The position numbers and the translations under genes were made by a program. Below the pieces are notes generated by a model. The model did no database searches and was not told where the DNA came from. It saw nothing but the letters and a program-made list of their open reading frames with translations. From positions 11,260,679-11,324,678 of the forward strand of contig CM030705.1 in assembly GCA_017979445.1 (NCBI GenBank): a stretch of DNA of 64,000 nt, written 5' to 3'. Positions 11,617 to 22,720 of the stretch are shown here, piece by piece (the stretch's first letter is position 1; every line of letters begins with the position of its first letter). Source of the stretch: Akebia trifoliata (lineage: Eukaryota > Streptophyta > Magnoliopsida > Ranunculales > Lardizabalaceae).

Positions 11617-14165
11617 ATGGGAACAGAACCTGCAAATCTCCCTCTTCAAACTTTCCAAGATCCAATGTCGTCAAATCACCTCCCAAACCCTTCCAATCTA
11701 CCCGAAAACCACACTACAGATCCGGAAAACCACTGTGTTGACCCCCATGTCTCATCGGAAAACCACCTTGCAGAATCCTTAATCGAAAAGTACATGAAGG
11801 ACACTTCAGAGGCGATCCCGGAAAACCACCAACCAGACGAAATAGCTCCTCCTGCGAAGAAACGTAGAAGGAGAAAGAAGCAGTTTCCAGAGATGATTCC
11901 ATCCGCCGCAGCTGTAAACGGACTTCGTGTCCTTCGTCCACATGCGAAATCCAACGTATATAACGAGAAAGTGATGGATGAGATCATCGAGATGCAGATC
12001 AACGATAATCCTTCGTATTCGAAGAATCGGAGACGTAAGATTGCAGATCTCGCTAGAGAAGTTGATATCGAAGCTTTGATCGCAATTTCAGTTGGATTTC
12101 CTGTAGATTCGCTCACAGAAGAAGAGATCGAGTACAATGTTGTTCCTTTACTTGGTGGAGTTGATCAGACGAACTACATCATAGTTCGAAATCACATACT
12201 CGCAAGGTGGAGATCGAATGTGTCAGTGTGGATGACGAGAGATCATGCTTTGGAGTCAATTAGATCTGAGCATCGAGGGCTGGTAAGCGCGGCTTATTCG
12301 TTTCTTCTTGATCATGGATACATTAATTTCGGTCTCGCTCCATCGATCAAAGAAATGTGTTTGAATCCGCCAGGAGGAAGAGCAGAGAAGGCGAATGTGA
12401 TTATTGTTGGTGCAGGTCTTGCTGGATTGGCCGCCGCCCGGCATCTCTTGTCGTTAGGGTTTAAAGTTGTGATCTTGGAAGGTAGAAATCGGCCGGGCGG
12501 CCGTGTTCGTACGAGAAAAATGGTTGGTGATGATGTTGTTGCCGCAGCAGATCTCGGTGGTAGTGTTCTCACCGGAATTAATGGGAATCCACTTGGTGTT
12601 CTGGCTAGACAGCTAGGGTTTCCACTCCATAAGGTACGCGATATATGTCCGTTGTATCTTCCTGATGGAAAGGCTGTTAATTCCGAGATGGATTCAAGAG
12701 TTGAGGTTTCTTTCAATAGGTTATTAGATAAGGTGTGTCAACTTCGACAATCAATGCTAGATGAGGTTAAGTGCGTCGATGTTTCTTTAGGTAATGCACT
12801 CGAAGCTTTCAGACGTGTTTATAAAGTAGCAGAAGAGCCGCAAGAGCGGATGCTATTAGATTGGCATCTCGCAAATCTTGAATATGCGAATGCTTCGTTG
12901 TTGTCAGATCTATCAATGGCATTCTGGGATCAGGATGATCCGTATGAGATGGGTGGCGACCACTGTTTCATTCCTGGTGGGAATGCGCGGTTCATCCGTG
13001 CACTTGTGGAGAATCTTCCAATCTTTTATGATCGAACTGTTGAACGTATACATTACGGTTCAGACGGGGTTATGGTCTTTGCGGGTGGACAGGTTTATCG
13101 TGGGGACATGGTTCTGTGTACGGTGCCATTAGGTGTGCTCAAGAAAGGATCGATCGAGTTCATCCCCGAGCTTCCACAACCGAAGAAAGAAGCAATTTCG
13201 AGGATAGGTTTTGGTTTGCTAAATAAGGTTGCAATGTTGTTTCCTTACGATTTTTGGGGTGGAAGCATTGATACCTTTGGGCATTTGACGGAGGATTCAA
13301 GTATGCGAGGAGAGTTCTTTCTGTTTTATAGCTATTCTTCTGTGTCGGGAGGCCCACTTTTGGTAGCTCTCGTTGCAGGGGAATCCGCTGTCAAATTCGA
13401 AACTATGTCTCCTGTTGATGCCGTGGGTAGGGTTTTGGATACATTGAGAGGGATTTTTGCTCCAAAAGGTATTCTGGTTCCCAACCCTGTTCAGGTTGTT
13501 TGTACTCGTTGGGGGAAAGATCGGTTCACATATGGATCTTACTCTTATGTTGCAATTGGGGCTTCGGGAGATGATTACGACATTCTTGCAGAAAGTGTGG
13601 GAGATGGAAGGGTTTTCTTTGCTGGAGAGGCAACAAACCGACGGTATCCCGCGACAATGCATGGAGCTTTTCTTAGTGGGTTGAGAGAGGCTGCCAATAT
13701 ATTGAGAGCAGCTAATAAAAGATCCTTGGTTCTTCCAGAAAAAGCAAATAATGCTAGAGAGACAAATAATGCCAATGCTAGAGAGGTAAATCAAGTTGGA
13801 GAGGAAAATGACGATTTGGATGGGCTGTTTGAGACTCCCGATCTGACTTTTGGGAGCTTTTTGGTTCTGTTTGATCCAAGATCAGTTGATCTTGACTCTC
13901 CATCATTGTTGCAAGTGGGATTTGGTGGTGCGAAGTTGGCTTCTGGTCTCTATTTTTATACTGTTTGATACCGAGAAAACAGGTCATGGAGCTGAAGGAA
14001 ATGGATGGAGATGGAAACAGGGTAAGGGCGTTGAATCGCAACTTTGGGGTAAGATTGGTTGGGAGGAAAAGTTTGGGTAGTGTTGGAGAATCTCTTATAG
14101 CCGGCATAAAAGCTGCTAGAGTCAATCTCAATGGGAAAATCACAAATGAATCCCACCAGATGTAG
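11617..14165 (+). CDS. LDL1: LSD1-like histone H3K4 demethylase LDL1, frameshifted near the C-terminus
   Basis: FAD-dependent lysine-specific demethylase of the KDM1/LSD1 family. Plant LDL1 removes mono- and dimethyl marks from H3K4 in the nucleus and helps repress genes such as FLC. Seen here: a basic AKKRRRRKK nuclear-localisation-type stretch at about residues 79-88; a SWIRM domain at about 145-245 (ALIAISVGFPVDSLTEEEIE to HGYINFGLAP); the FAD Rossmann motif GAGLAGLAAARHL from residue 265 and RPGGRVRTRK near 293; an amine-oxidase domain with the conserved Lys at 537 in LLNKVAMLFP; and FFAGEATNRRYPATMHGA near the end. The LSD1 Tower insertion is absent, as usual in plants. Single exon; ATG in context ccaccATGG. 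The open frame stops at 13966-13968 (783 residues). Conserved LDL1 C-terminal sequence (RKQVMELKEMDGDGNR, then GVRLVGRKSLG and IAGIKAARVN) continues in the -1 frame from 13965 to the stop at 14163-14165. The total is one base short of 849 codons plus stop; Arabidopsis LDL1 has 844 residues. Confidence 0.95.
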
Positions 14166-14605
14166 GAAATTTCTCCTTCCAGTTCCATTTGATAGGTATT
14201 AATGCCCAACTCTTGGAATTATTACTTTGAAGATTTTCATTCTGGTTAACTTCAAATTAAGTAGATGGGTAGAGCTCGTAGTGCCTTGGATAATTAATTG
14301 ATTTTATGCTTTTGGGACATCTTTCTTGTTTAAGAATTGCTGCTCTGAGTGGTAGAACTCGTAAGTCGTACATCTTAGTGACCATATTCTGGACCCCAAA
14401 TATATCTTTTAATTTTATAGATTGCATAATTCCTAGTTATTTTTTAACAGCTTCATGATGGGCCAAGATTTAAATGGGGACTTTTATGTATGCTTGCCTT
14501 TCTTCATTATTGTGTTTCTTTGTATGATCATTATGAACAAATCCTTTATCTAAGTTACTGTGTATGACATGGGTTCTGCACAATTAGGTTTCAACACTCA
14601 ACTAG
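14166..14605 (+). other. LDL1 3' flank, probable 3' UTR
   Basis: AT-rich non-coding DNA between the LDL1 stop and a LINE 3' end. I see no clear polyadenylation signal. No repeat match was noticed in this window. Confidence 0.4.
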
Positions 14606-14609
14606 AGAA

Positions 14610-15850
14610 AATATTGGGGTTTTTTTTTTTGTTAAGTATAAAGATTCTAGAATTAAGGATAATGAGAAAGAGAACAAGGGAGGCCGAGATAGCCCCCACA
14701 ACAGAAAAAACAACTTACAAGGACAAAACTAAGTGAAAAACAAAACACAAACATAAATCAAATGAAAACAACAAGCAAAAAGAGCAATACTAAGAGGCTC
14801 ACAAGCTATCCCATCTAAATACAAGATCTTCAAAGAAAATCCTGATGAACTCCTTGTTTAGCTTAGTCCAAAAGAACATCAATCCTAATATCTCCATATA
14901 GACTATGTGTGCTCATTTTTCTCCTTGCCTTTGAACACCCTGTTGTTTCTCTCATTCCAAAGATCCCACTTTATGGCCGAAGGAAGAATAGACCACAAAT
15001 GCCTCTTTTTGTGAGAGAAGATATTGTAGCCCTACCCTTTTAGCAAAGAAAGGAAGTTATTGGGAATAACCCAACTTATTTGAAATAAGGAGAGAAATGA
15101 ACACCAAATACCTCGAGAAAAAGAGCAATGAATAAGAGTATGATCCACAGGTTCCCCATCTTTCATACAAAGAGGACAAAAATTGAGAGTGATCAACCAT
15201 CGAGATATCAAATTATCTAAAGTAAGAATCCTCCCTAAAGAAGTGAGCTAAGTGAAAAAGGATACTTTGGTCGAAACAGAAGATGACTAAATGACTTAGG
15301 TTGGGTATGAATTTACTGACTTTGTAATAAGGGCTTTGTAATATGTTCTAACAATAAATCTCTTATCTTTAGCCTTGACCCACACCCTCTTATCATGATC
15401 GTTCTCCCTAAGTTGGATTTCATTTAAAAGGTTGAGAAGAGATGTCACACCGGTTGTTTCCCAATCGTAGAAATTTCCCCTAAAACCCAAGTCCCAAGAA
15501 TAAGTATTATCGTTGTAAATTAGGCATTATTCAATTGAACAATTCTTACTTAATGGACGGACATACAAAGATGGGTATTGAGATGACATAGTTGAATTCC
15601 CACACCACCTATCTTCCCAAAATTGAATCCTATTCCTTGACCCCACCCTAAAACTTATCTTTTTCTTAAAATCACTAACCTCCTTCAAAATCCCCCTCCA
15701 CACACTACAACCATAACTCCCTTTGCCTCCCCACTATACCAACCAAATCTCTTTTTTTCCATATTTCGCATGCACTACCTTCCTCATCCACAAGTTATCC
15801 CTCTCTTCATCGAACCGTCATAGCCATTTATCCTAAAAAGCTCTATTTAT
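14610..15850 (-). mobile_element. 5'-truncated L1-type LINE, minus strand
   Basis: On the minus strand the order is: WLVWWGGKGSYGCSVWRGIL and ISFRVGSRNRIQFWEDRWCG (about 15800-15640), then RVWVKAKDKRFIVRTYYKAL (about 15400-15310), then a zf-RVT knuckle CPLCMKDGEPVDHTLIHCSF (about 15170-15115) and WDLWNERNNRVF (about 14970-14925). It ends in a T-run on the + strand at 14620-14632, which is the poly(A) tail of the inserted copy. This is the C-terminal third of ORF2. Frameshifts and stops show it is inactive. It lies tail-on to the end of LDL1. Confidence 0.85.
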
Positions 15851-16380
15851 TAACCTTAGGCCTCTATTGGATTCTTGCCCAACCATTGAAATAGAGTTGG
15901 CATGAAATGGGATTATGCTGCTCATTTAGGCAGGTTGTAGCTTCTATATCTTTTGAGAGCAATGAATCTAAATTTTGTTGTTTAATCTGTCGTAAAAAAG
16001 GATGCAAATGAGGATGGCATTGAATTTGATGATTTTGATTTGTTGATGAACCCTAACTTGGATTCATGATGCAAAAGAAGTATAACTGAACAAATTATCC
16101 CTAGAAAAAAAAACAATAAGAAGAGTTTTTCACAAGGAAGAACTATGTTATTATCAAATATCAAGTGTTCGATTGTGATAGAAGGATGGATTTTTTCCAT
16201 TGGATAGCCAAGAAGTAATAATATCCTATACTTCAGGTTGATGGTTTCTTGTTGAGGAGAAAACAAAGATTTGAGATTAATGCTTTGCACTTCTATTGCA
16301 AACTCTATTTGAAGGCTTAACCTAAGCTTGATGGATCAAGATCAATATTTGATGGTAGATGTCAGAGGTCTTGTTGTAGA
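15851..16380. other. Spacer between two LINE remnants
   Basis: No recognisable gene. Short open frames only. May contain unreadable parts of the LINE that follows. Confidence 0.3.
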
Positions 16381-18160
16381 CTAGCACCTAAGTGCATAAG
16401 AGGTGCTTGAGACTTTTATGAAGGTAATGGAGGAGTTTCATGAAAGGAATGTTGTGTTCATTGTAGCTATGTGTTTTTCGGCTAGGCAAATCCCACTTTA
16501 CTTAAGAAATTGGAGTTGCCACCATTCATTAGTTTTAGGGTGTGACTAGTCACCCAAAACAGAATTTTCTTTTGAAAGTCATTTTTTCAAAGAAAAGTGG
16601 CTCCAAAGGTCAAACTAAAGAGATATGGGTAAGGAGATTCGGTTGAAGAGTGGGTAAGGTGTAGCTATGTGGTCTTCTGAAAGGAAAATCCTACCCTCCT
16701 TTCATCACATGAATTCTCTAGGAGGGAAGGAAGATCTAAAACATTATCGGGCAATAAGCTTGTTGGGGAGTGTCTATGAGAATTTCTTTATGGTTTTTAC
16801 ATCTAGACTTATAGAGGTTTTGAGCTCATTATTTCTCATTTTTAAGGAGACTTTGAATGAGGTAGATAAAGTCTAGGCGGGGCATGGGATGGCTGATGAG
16901 TGTGTTCGTTCAAGAACCCAAAGTGGCATTATTGTTGTTATATACGCATGTAGGAGTAGTATAAAAAGTAATTTTAAATTCTTGGACTATAATTGGAAGA
17001 ATTATTTTTGGGGTGAAATTGAGAAAAGGGTTCTCTACTGTATAATGCTATCTTATTGGTGTTAGTTTCGTACTTTTCAATTGTTTTTGTTTTTTTTTTT
17101 TTTGTTGGGCTCTCAATCTCCCTTTCTCATTGTGGAATCATTTTAGCAAACCTCGTTCAAATTTCAAAGTGTAGACGAGTTATTTGGAATGCATTTTATG
17201 TTGTTTGAAGTTTATAGCATTAATATAGATATTGCTAATAATGAGGTCATGGGAATAAAGGGGTCATAAATATTGTTGAACTTGCTAGCTTATTGAGTTC
17301 GGGCCGTTAGATGGATAAGTTGCTTTGGTCGTACTTCGGTTTTCGTATTGGAGCAAATTATTGTTGACTCTACTGCACTTTAAATGGAGACTAGTGGTCT
17401 CACATAAAGAATGCCTATCGGAAGGTGGTGAGATTACTCTTATCCATGCGGAAGCGCCCAATGAATTTTCTTCCCTTATTACCTATAAAACTTTTTTTTT
17501 ACCCTTATTCTTTAACCTTGTTTTGGTGGTTAAGAAGATTTAGAAACTTGAGAGAAGTTCCTTTTGTTATGGTTAAAAAAAAACAAAAACTTAATGAAAT
17601 ATACCATTTAGTACATTGTAAAAAAATTATTTGTGGTTCTAAAAGCAAAGGGAGGTCCTGCTTTTTGACCCTTAGAGGTTGAAAAACTTGGCCTTTCTAG
17701 GGAAATGGTTATGGGAGACCAAAAGTAACCAAGAAATAAGTCTTTCAAGTGAGTAATTAATTGTAAGTTTGGTAGTCGCAATTGGGGATGGGACGACAAT
17801 GTTGTAATTCAGCTTATGATGTTTGTGTTTGGAGAGAAATCTCAAACTTGTATTTATTTGAAAGTTTATGATGCGTTGACGTAAACCTTCAATCGTCCAT
17901 GATGGATTTATATACTATAGTGTCCAGTTGTCTTGAGAGTAAGTGGTTGTGGGGTATGGGATTATTTGGTTAGGAGATGTTTGAACGATTGGGATTGGTC
18001 ATGTTGGTTGCTCGTCTTAAAATATCCCGATCATGTATATGAGGAATGATCACATTTGGAAGTTAGAATCTAAGGGGAAGTTCGGAGTTAATACGTTTGG
18101 CTTGAGCTTTCCTGAATACAAGAGGATCTAGTGACTTTAGTTTGATGAGATGCCATATTT
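16380..18160 (+). mobile_element. L1-type LINE remnant, plus strand
   Basis: Degenerate reverse transcriptase pieces: EEFHERNVV near 16430, LGGKEDLKHYRAISLLGSVY near 16715-16775 (the FRPISL-type RT motif), ALRFQ-region pieces near 17340-17480, then LNEIYHLVHCKKIICGSKSK near 17590-17650 and GNWGWDDNV-type sequence near 17775. Frame changes roughly every 100-200 bp. No poly(A) end was identified. Confidence 0.7.
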
Positions 18161-18675
18161 TTTGGGGTATTGATGCTAGAAAAAAACTTTTATGATAGTC
18201 ATCTCCTCCTTTTTCGTTTCTTAACATCTCAAATATTGGAACTCTTCTCTAGCTCTTTAGTATTTGGTGGGTTATGCTCAAAAAATAAAATAAAATTGGT
18301 GGATCATTCAAAGTTGGAACTAGTCACAAAAAACTCGATCCCCTCCCCCCAAAAAAGTCTCATTTAAAAAGCCTTTTTCAATTGTAAGTCTATAACGATT
18401 AAAACAATAAATAAATAAAAAAAACTCGTTTTTACGTTTTAAACACATTTTTAAGTTTTAAACATTTAAAAAAAAAAAAAAGTAATAAAAACCTTCTTTT
18501 TATAAGCCTATGGTTAATTTGTATTGCCTTATGGTTGTTTGTCATTCGGTTCATAAATGTTTATTGGTTTTGATGATAATGTCTTGATGTTGTGGTTTTA
18601 AAATTGTTTCAAGTGTCTTATTTTACTCTTTTGATATGTTGATGTTTAAATTTTTGTTAGCATCATAAAATGTAT
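18161..18675. other. Intergenic sequence, no gene recognised
   Basis: AT-rich, with a run of A at about 18469-18481. No coding signal. Confidence 0.4.
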
Positions 18676-18679
18676 ACTT

Positions 18680-18975
18680 ATGCATGGAAACATGTTATCA
18701 TGCATAGATAGTGAATAATAGTATTTTTCTTACTCAAAAATATATTGGAAACTTGGAATAAATGTTTAATATATACATGTTTGGAAAGATATTATCATGC
18801 ATAGATAGTCAATAATAGTATTTTTCTTACTCTAAAATATATTGGAAACTTAGAATAAATGCTTAATGTATTATTTACATGTTTGGAAACATGTTGTCAT
18901 GCATAGATAGTCAATAATAGTATTTTTACTTAAAAATATATTGGAAACTTAGAATAAATGCTTAATGTATTATAT
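18680..18975. repeat. Tandem repeat, about 100-bp unit, three copies
   Basis: The unit holds atcatgcatagatagtcaat, then ATATTGGAAACTTAGAATAAATG-type sequence. The landmark tcatgcatagatag recurs at offsets of about 97 and 102 bases. The units differ by a few substitutions and small indels. Non-coding. Confidence 0.85.
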
Positions 18976-21255
18976 ATTCTACGATATATTTTTTATAATT
19001 TTTTTTATTATATTTATTGTTTTTTCCTATTTTATTCTCGTTTCTTTCCCCTTTTTCTGAAGTTTGCCCCTCCCATTTTTAACCCGTATTCCGACTTGGT
19101 GACTGGTTGGAATAAGAACCTATTTCAGAAGTATGGTGATGAATTTTGTGGAAATTGTTTCCCTTTTCAAGTAGTTAGACTGTTTAGAAAAAATAAAATA
19201 CTAAGATCTTTGATGACAGGTACGAATCCGATGAGCATGATATAAAGAAGTTTCAATCAAAACTATTCTTGTAGAATTCAATTTAAGGGAACTTTGTGTT
19301 GTTTTCTTCCACAAGTTAGAGGGTTTGTCCCAAAAGATGTCTCCAATGGTGAATAATTAATCTTAGATGGTGGTTCCCCTTTAGGTATTCTCTTATCTAT
19401 TATTTTTATTTGCAGATTTTTCTTCCGACTTTTTTTCTTCTTGTATTTAATACAAATTAAAAAAATCATTCTTCTTATGACTTCAGTGTGTGGTTTGGCA
19501 TCTTTGAAGTGCAAGGTGATTTTGTAGTGAGTGGATAAGGCCTTGATAATGTGAGTGCACACGTCAATCATCGTTCGCTCATGAGCATACACCTTAATTG
19601 TCGTTGGCACGTGAGCATACTCGTTGATTGAAAGGTTGGGTGAGATGACCTAGTTTCTATATGAATCAATCGTAAATGGGTTGAGTCAGTTTTAGGGCAT
19701 ACTTCATGAGGCACTAGGCCTTGAGTAGTCATTTAGAGCGAAGTGATATAAATCCATTGCCTCATGTCTATGAGTTGAGTCATTTGGCCGAGCATCAGAC
19801 GTAGTTATATTATGATTATGGATGCGACTGAATATGATGGTTATGAGATAAACCTAATTTAATTTTTAAGAAAACGTATATTAGGTTCGTATATTGGGTT
19901 CTTCACGCTAAGGTGGTGATGTGACGACTAATCAATATGAATTGATTTCTAGCATTAGGATTCTTCAAATACCATAAATATGAAAGAGGGGAAATTCAAA
20001 TGAAATCTACCTTGTAAATTTATTCGGTTGACTATTGGGAAATTTATTGTAACTACTGATTACATTCAGGTCAAAGATCTTACCCAATCCTTGGGGTTTA
20101 TTTTCAATGGTTCATCATGAATTATATATAGGACCAATAGTTGGAATGTCCAATTAGTGGAGCCTGACATGGGGTCTAAAACCAATTAAGCTAACTAAAC
20201 CTGTATGGAATTTTTTTTTTCATAGGCTGTATGCAATTTTCTATGACACCCCCAACATCATGGTAAGAAAAGTTTGATAATTTGAGCTTGTCTGCCTTGT
20301 CAAAGTAATTCACTTGAATAAATTTGAAATTTATGTGATCAGTGAAATTACAAAGATTCATTTGTGTTTGTACGTGGAGATGAGAAACAAGGCGGCGTGA
20401 TTTAAGGTTGACAATCAAGTAATTAAAAAAAAAAAATTGAGATGTGAAAGACTTGGGTTGCATTGGATAGGTCTTGATGCTAGATGAAAATGGATCAATT
20501 AATTGTAGTCGGGAAGTTTTGAGATTTTGGAAACACCCTTTGAATTCAACAATGAGGTGGTATATGACTGTGTATCTAAATTGGTACTATACTTTTTTAT
20601 TGTACATTAAAAATATAATGTATTTGAGGTAGATAGGCTACATAGATGCACTAAACCCAAGAGATGATCATTGGAATGGATTTATTCAGGTGTTCAGACA
20701 CATTGAACTTGGTGGTATTCCATTATGCATAGAGGATAAATGATGAAAAATGGTTGGGGATTTAAGCTACTGATGGATGTGTTTACTTTTGCTTGGGCCT
20801 TTATTGCTTTAAAATGCACTAAAAGGTTGTGCATAGCTCAATTAATCATGAAATTAGGGCACATTGACTTTTGAAAAGGCAAGCATATGGTGAAATGGTT
20901 GGGGAAACCTTTTAGTAGATGTAATGTCATGGACCCAGCATGTGGTTACCATTCTAGCATTATTACTACTTGCAAGATTTAAAATCACATTTCGATGCAG
21001 TGTTTCATTCAGGAGAAATATCAAAGCGCTCTCAGATTGGAACATGGGAGACATTCCGGTTTTTTCAAAACATTAATGTTTTGGGGTCAATTTTGTGTTC
21101 TGGTCTCGGCCGAAACCAGAATGCTCCATTGAAAGCATTCCAAAATGGCATGAAACTTTGAACCATGGGTGTTTGCATCTAATTGTGTTTAGTAAACATG
21201 CAAGGATATAAAAGTGCATGTTTGGATATTCTTTAGCATTTTATATTGTAAGGCA
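18976..21255. other. Intergenic sequence, with one dispersed repeat
   Basis: No gene recognised. The frame at 18958-19245 has no family signature. At about 20975-21170 a segment (ggaacatgggagacattccg, then catgaaactttgaaccatgg) resembles one at about 53385-53575 in QUA2 intron 7 (ggaaagaaacttagaaccat), so it is probably a dispersed non-coding element. Confidence 0.45.
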
Positions 21256-21257
21256 AT

Positions 21258-21378
21258 CATTCTTTATTTATTTTTTTATCAGTAAACCTGTTTTTAATGA
21301 GATTAGTAACTCGATGATGGTAGGAATTGAATCCATAGACTTTACCAACTATTCTAGCTGGCACCTTCCTTTGTGAGG
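21258..21378 (-). mobile_element. tRNA-derived SINE (family E), minus strand
   Basis: Read on the minus strand: tagttggtaaagtctatgg (an A-box-like segment), gattcaattcc (B-box-like), then an unrelated body and an A-rich tail next to 21258. The layout matches the copies at 45785, 49632, 58505 and 61028. Confidence 0.5.
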
Positions 21379-22065
21379 CAATCTTATCTTGATGAAGTAG
21401 TGGGATTGAGTACATCCAATATGATTACACACTTGAGACGATATTCTAGTTCAAAAAAATTATATTCCCTTGCACGACATCTCAGTTTGACTCTGTATAT
21501 TATTTTTCACATTATTTACATGGGGGATCATTATATATGTGGATAACATTCCCATGTTTTAATTGGAGGGGCCTACCTACTCAACCGACTGCTACTCTCC
21601 ATGTTATTTTTATTTTATTACTGAATCTTTGTTTTGTTTTGATGGTGATGATGACTTTCCATATTTTGTTTAACAGTTTTAACAATTGTTTATTTGTTTC
21701 CTTTTTTAAGTTGATTGAGACTATTATTAATTGGGAGAGACCCGTTTTCGCTACATGTCTCTCCATCATTTCTTTATTTAAGATATTTATGGATGTTCTA
21801 TGTATTTCTAATTGCATCAATGTTATATTAAAAAAAATTAGGTATGTCTAGTAGTATCTGTATTTAACTCAATTCATATCTAATCCCTTTATTATCTCTA
21901 ATTGGAATATGTTGTTGCATTTTAATTTGTGAATTTGGTTAGCAAAGATTTATTTTGATTATTCATGAACGTTCACTGCATTTTTTCCAACCGTAGCAAT
22001 TGATATTGCACTGTATTGAACCCTGGCAGGGGCTTACGGCTTACTAGGTTTTGAATTCACATTTG

Positions 22066-22069
<4 letters not shown>

Positions 22070-22110
<41 letters not shown>
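22070..22110. repeat. Poly(T) tract, 41 bases
   Basis: Uninterrupted T from 22070 to 22110. It may be the poly(A) tail of a minus-strand retroposon or a simple expansion. The G-rich stretch that follows makes the region error-prone for sequencing. Confidence 0.9.
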
Positions 22111-22111
<1 letters not shown>

Positions 22112-22149
22112 TGGAGGGGTGGGGGGGGAGGGTGAAGCCATAAAAATGG

Positions 22150-22720
22150 TTTTTTGTGTTGTTGATTTCAAAGTCAGTATGTTTCATGGTTGTGGCTTGA
22201 TTGATTGGGAAGTCAACATAGCATTGGAAGCAATGGCAGGTAAAGTGCATTTCATGTCTTAGTGAAATTGATAGTTGTGCTCTTATACTGTAATTGTGTT
22301 TTTTTTTTTAAACAATATTTGATCTCCTCTCAGTAAAATTATCAAACTGTGTGGATAAGAAACCCTAACAAGCTGTGCATATTCTATCATTTATGCAAAA
22401 ATCCAATGATCATTATGAAACAATGCTGACAGGTCTAACTCCGAGGAAAGATGCTGACAGGTCCAAGGATCCTTCTCTGCTCATCAATGTGGGTCCACAG
22501 AATTACAAGGTACAATCCGAATCCTTCATAGCTAAAAAAACTCGTCAAGTATACATAATAAAAGGGAGCGCCCCGTTATAATTGTTTCTCTTGCAGGGTG
22601 GGGGGGTTGGACCCACTAAAGTATGGCTCTTGCATTTGAGATTCCTTGGCCACACGATCAACATTAGGTCAACGACGATGTAGGTTATTCTTTCTTAGTC
22701 AGGAAAATGGAACATTCCAA
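22150..22720 (+). pseudogene. Exon-like segments of an unrecognised gene
   Basis: Three stretches join in one frame across plausible GT-AG borders: a first ending ALEAMA at about 22231 (donor GTAAAG), a second from about 22434 (LTPRKDADRSKDPSLLINVG) ending at about 22509 (donor GTACAA), and a third after a good polypyrimidine-AG at about 22596 (GVGPTKVWLLHLRFLGH) with a stop at about 22680. I do not recognise the protein and find no convincing upstream exons. It could be the 3' end of a decayed gene, a captured gene fragment, or chance. Low confidence. Confidence 0.2.

Noticed and set aside
11676..12137. Minus-strand 153-residue frame, and others at 12312-12716, 13297-13794 and 13778-14209
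   Set aside because: They lie antisense to the conserved LDL1 coding sequence and have no family signature; shadows of codon bias in LDL1.
18680..18975. Possible CRISPR-like or regulatory array
   Set aside because: Direct tandem units without spacers in plant nuclear DNA; a plain tandem repeat.
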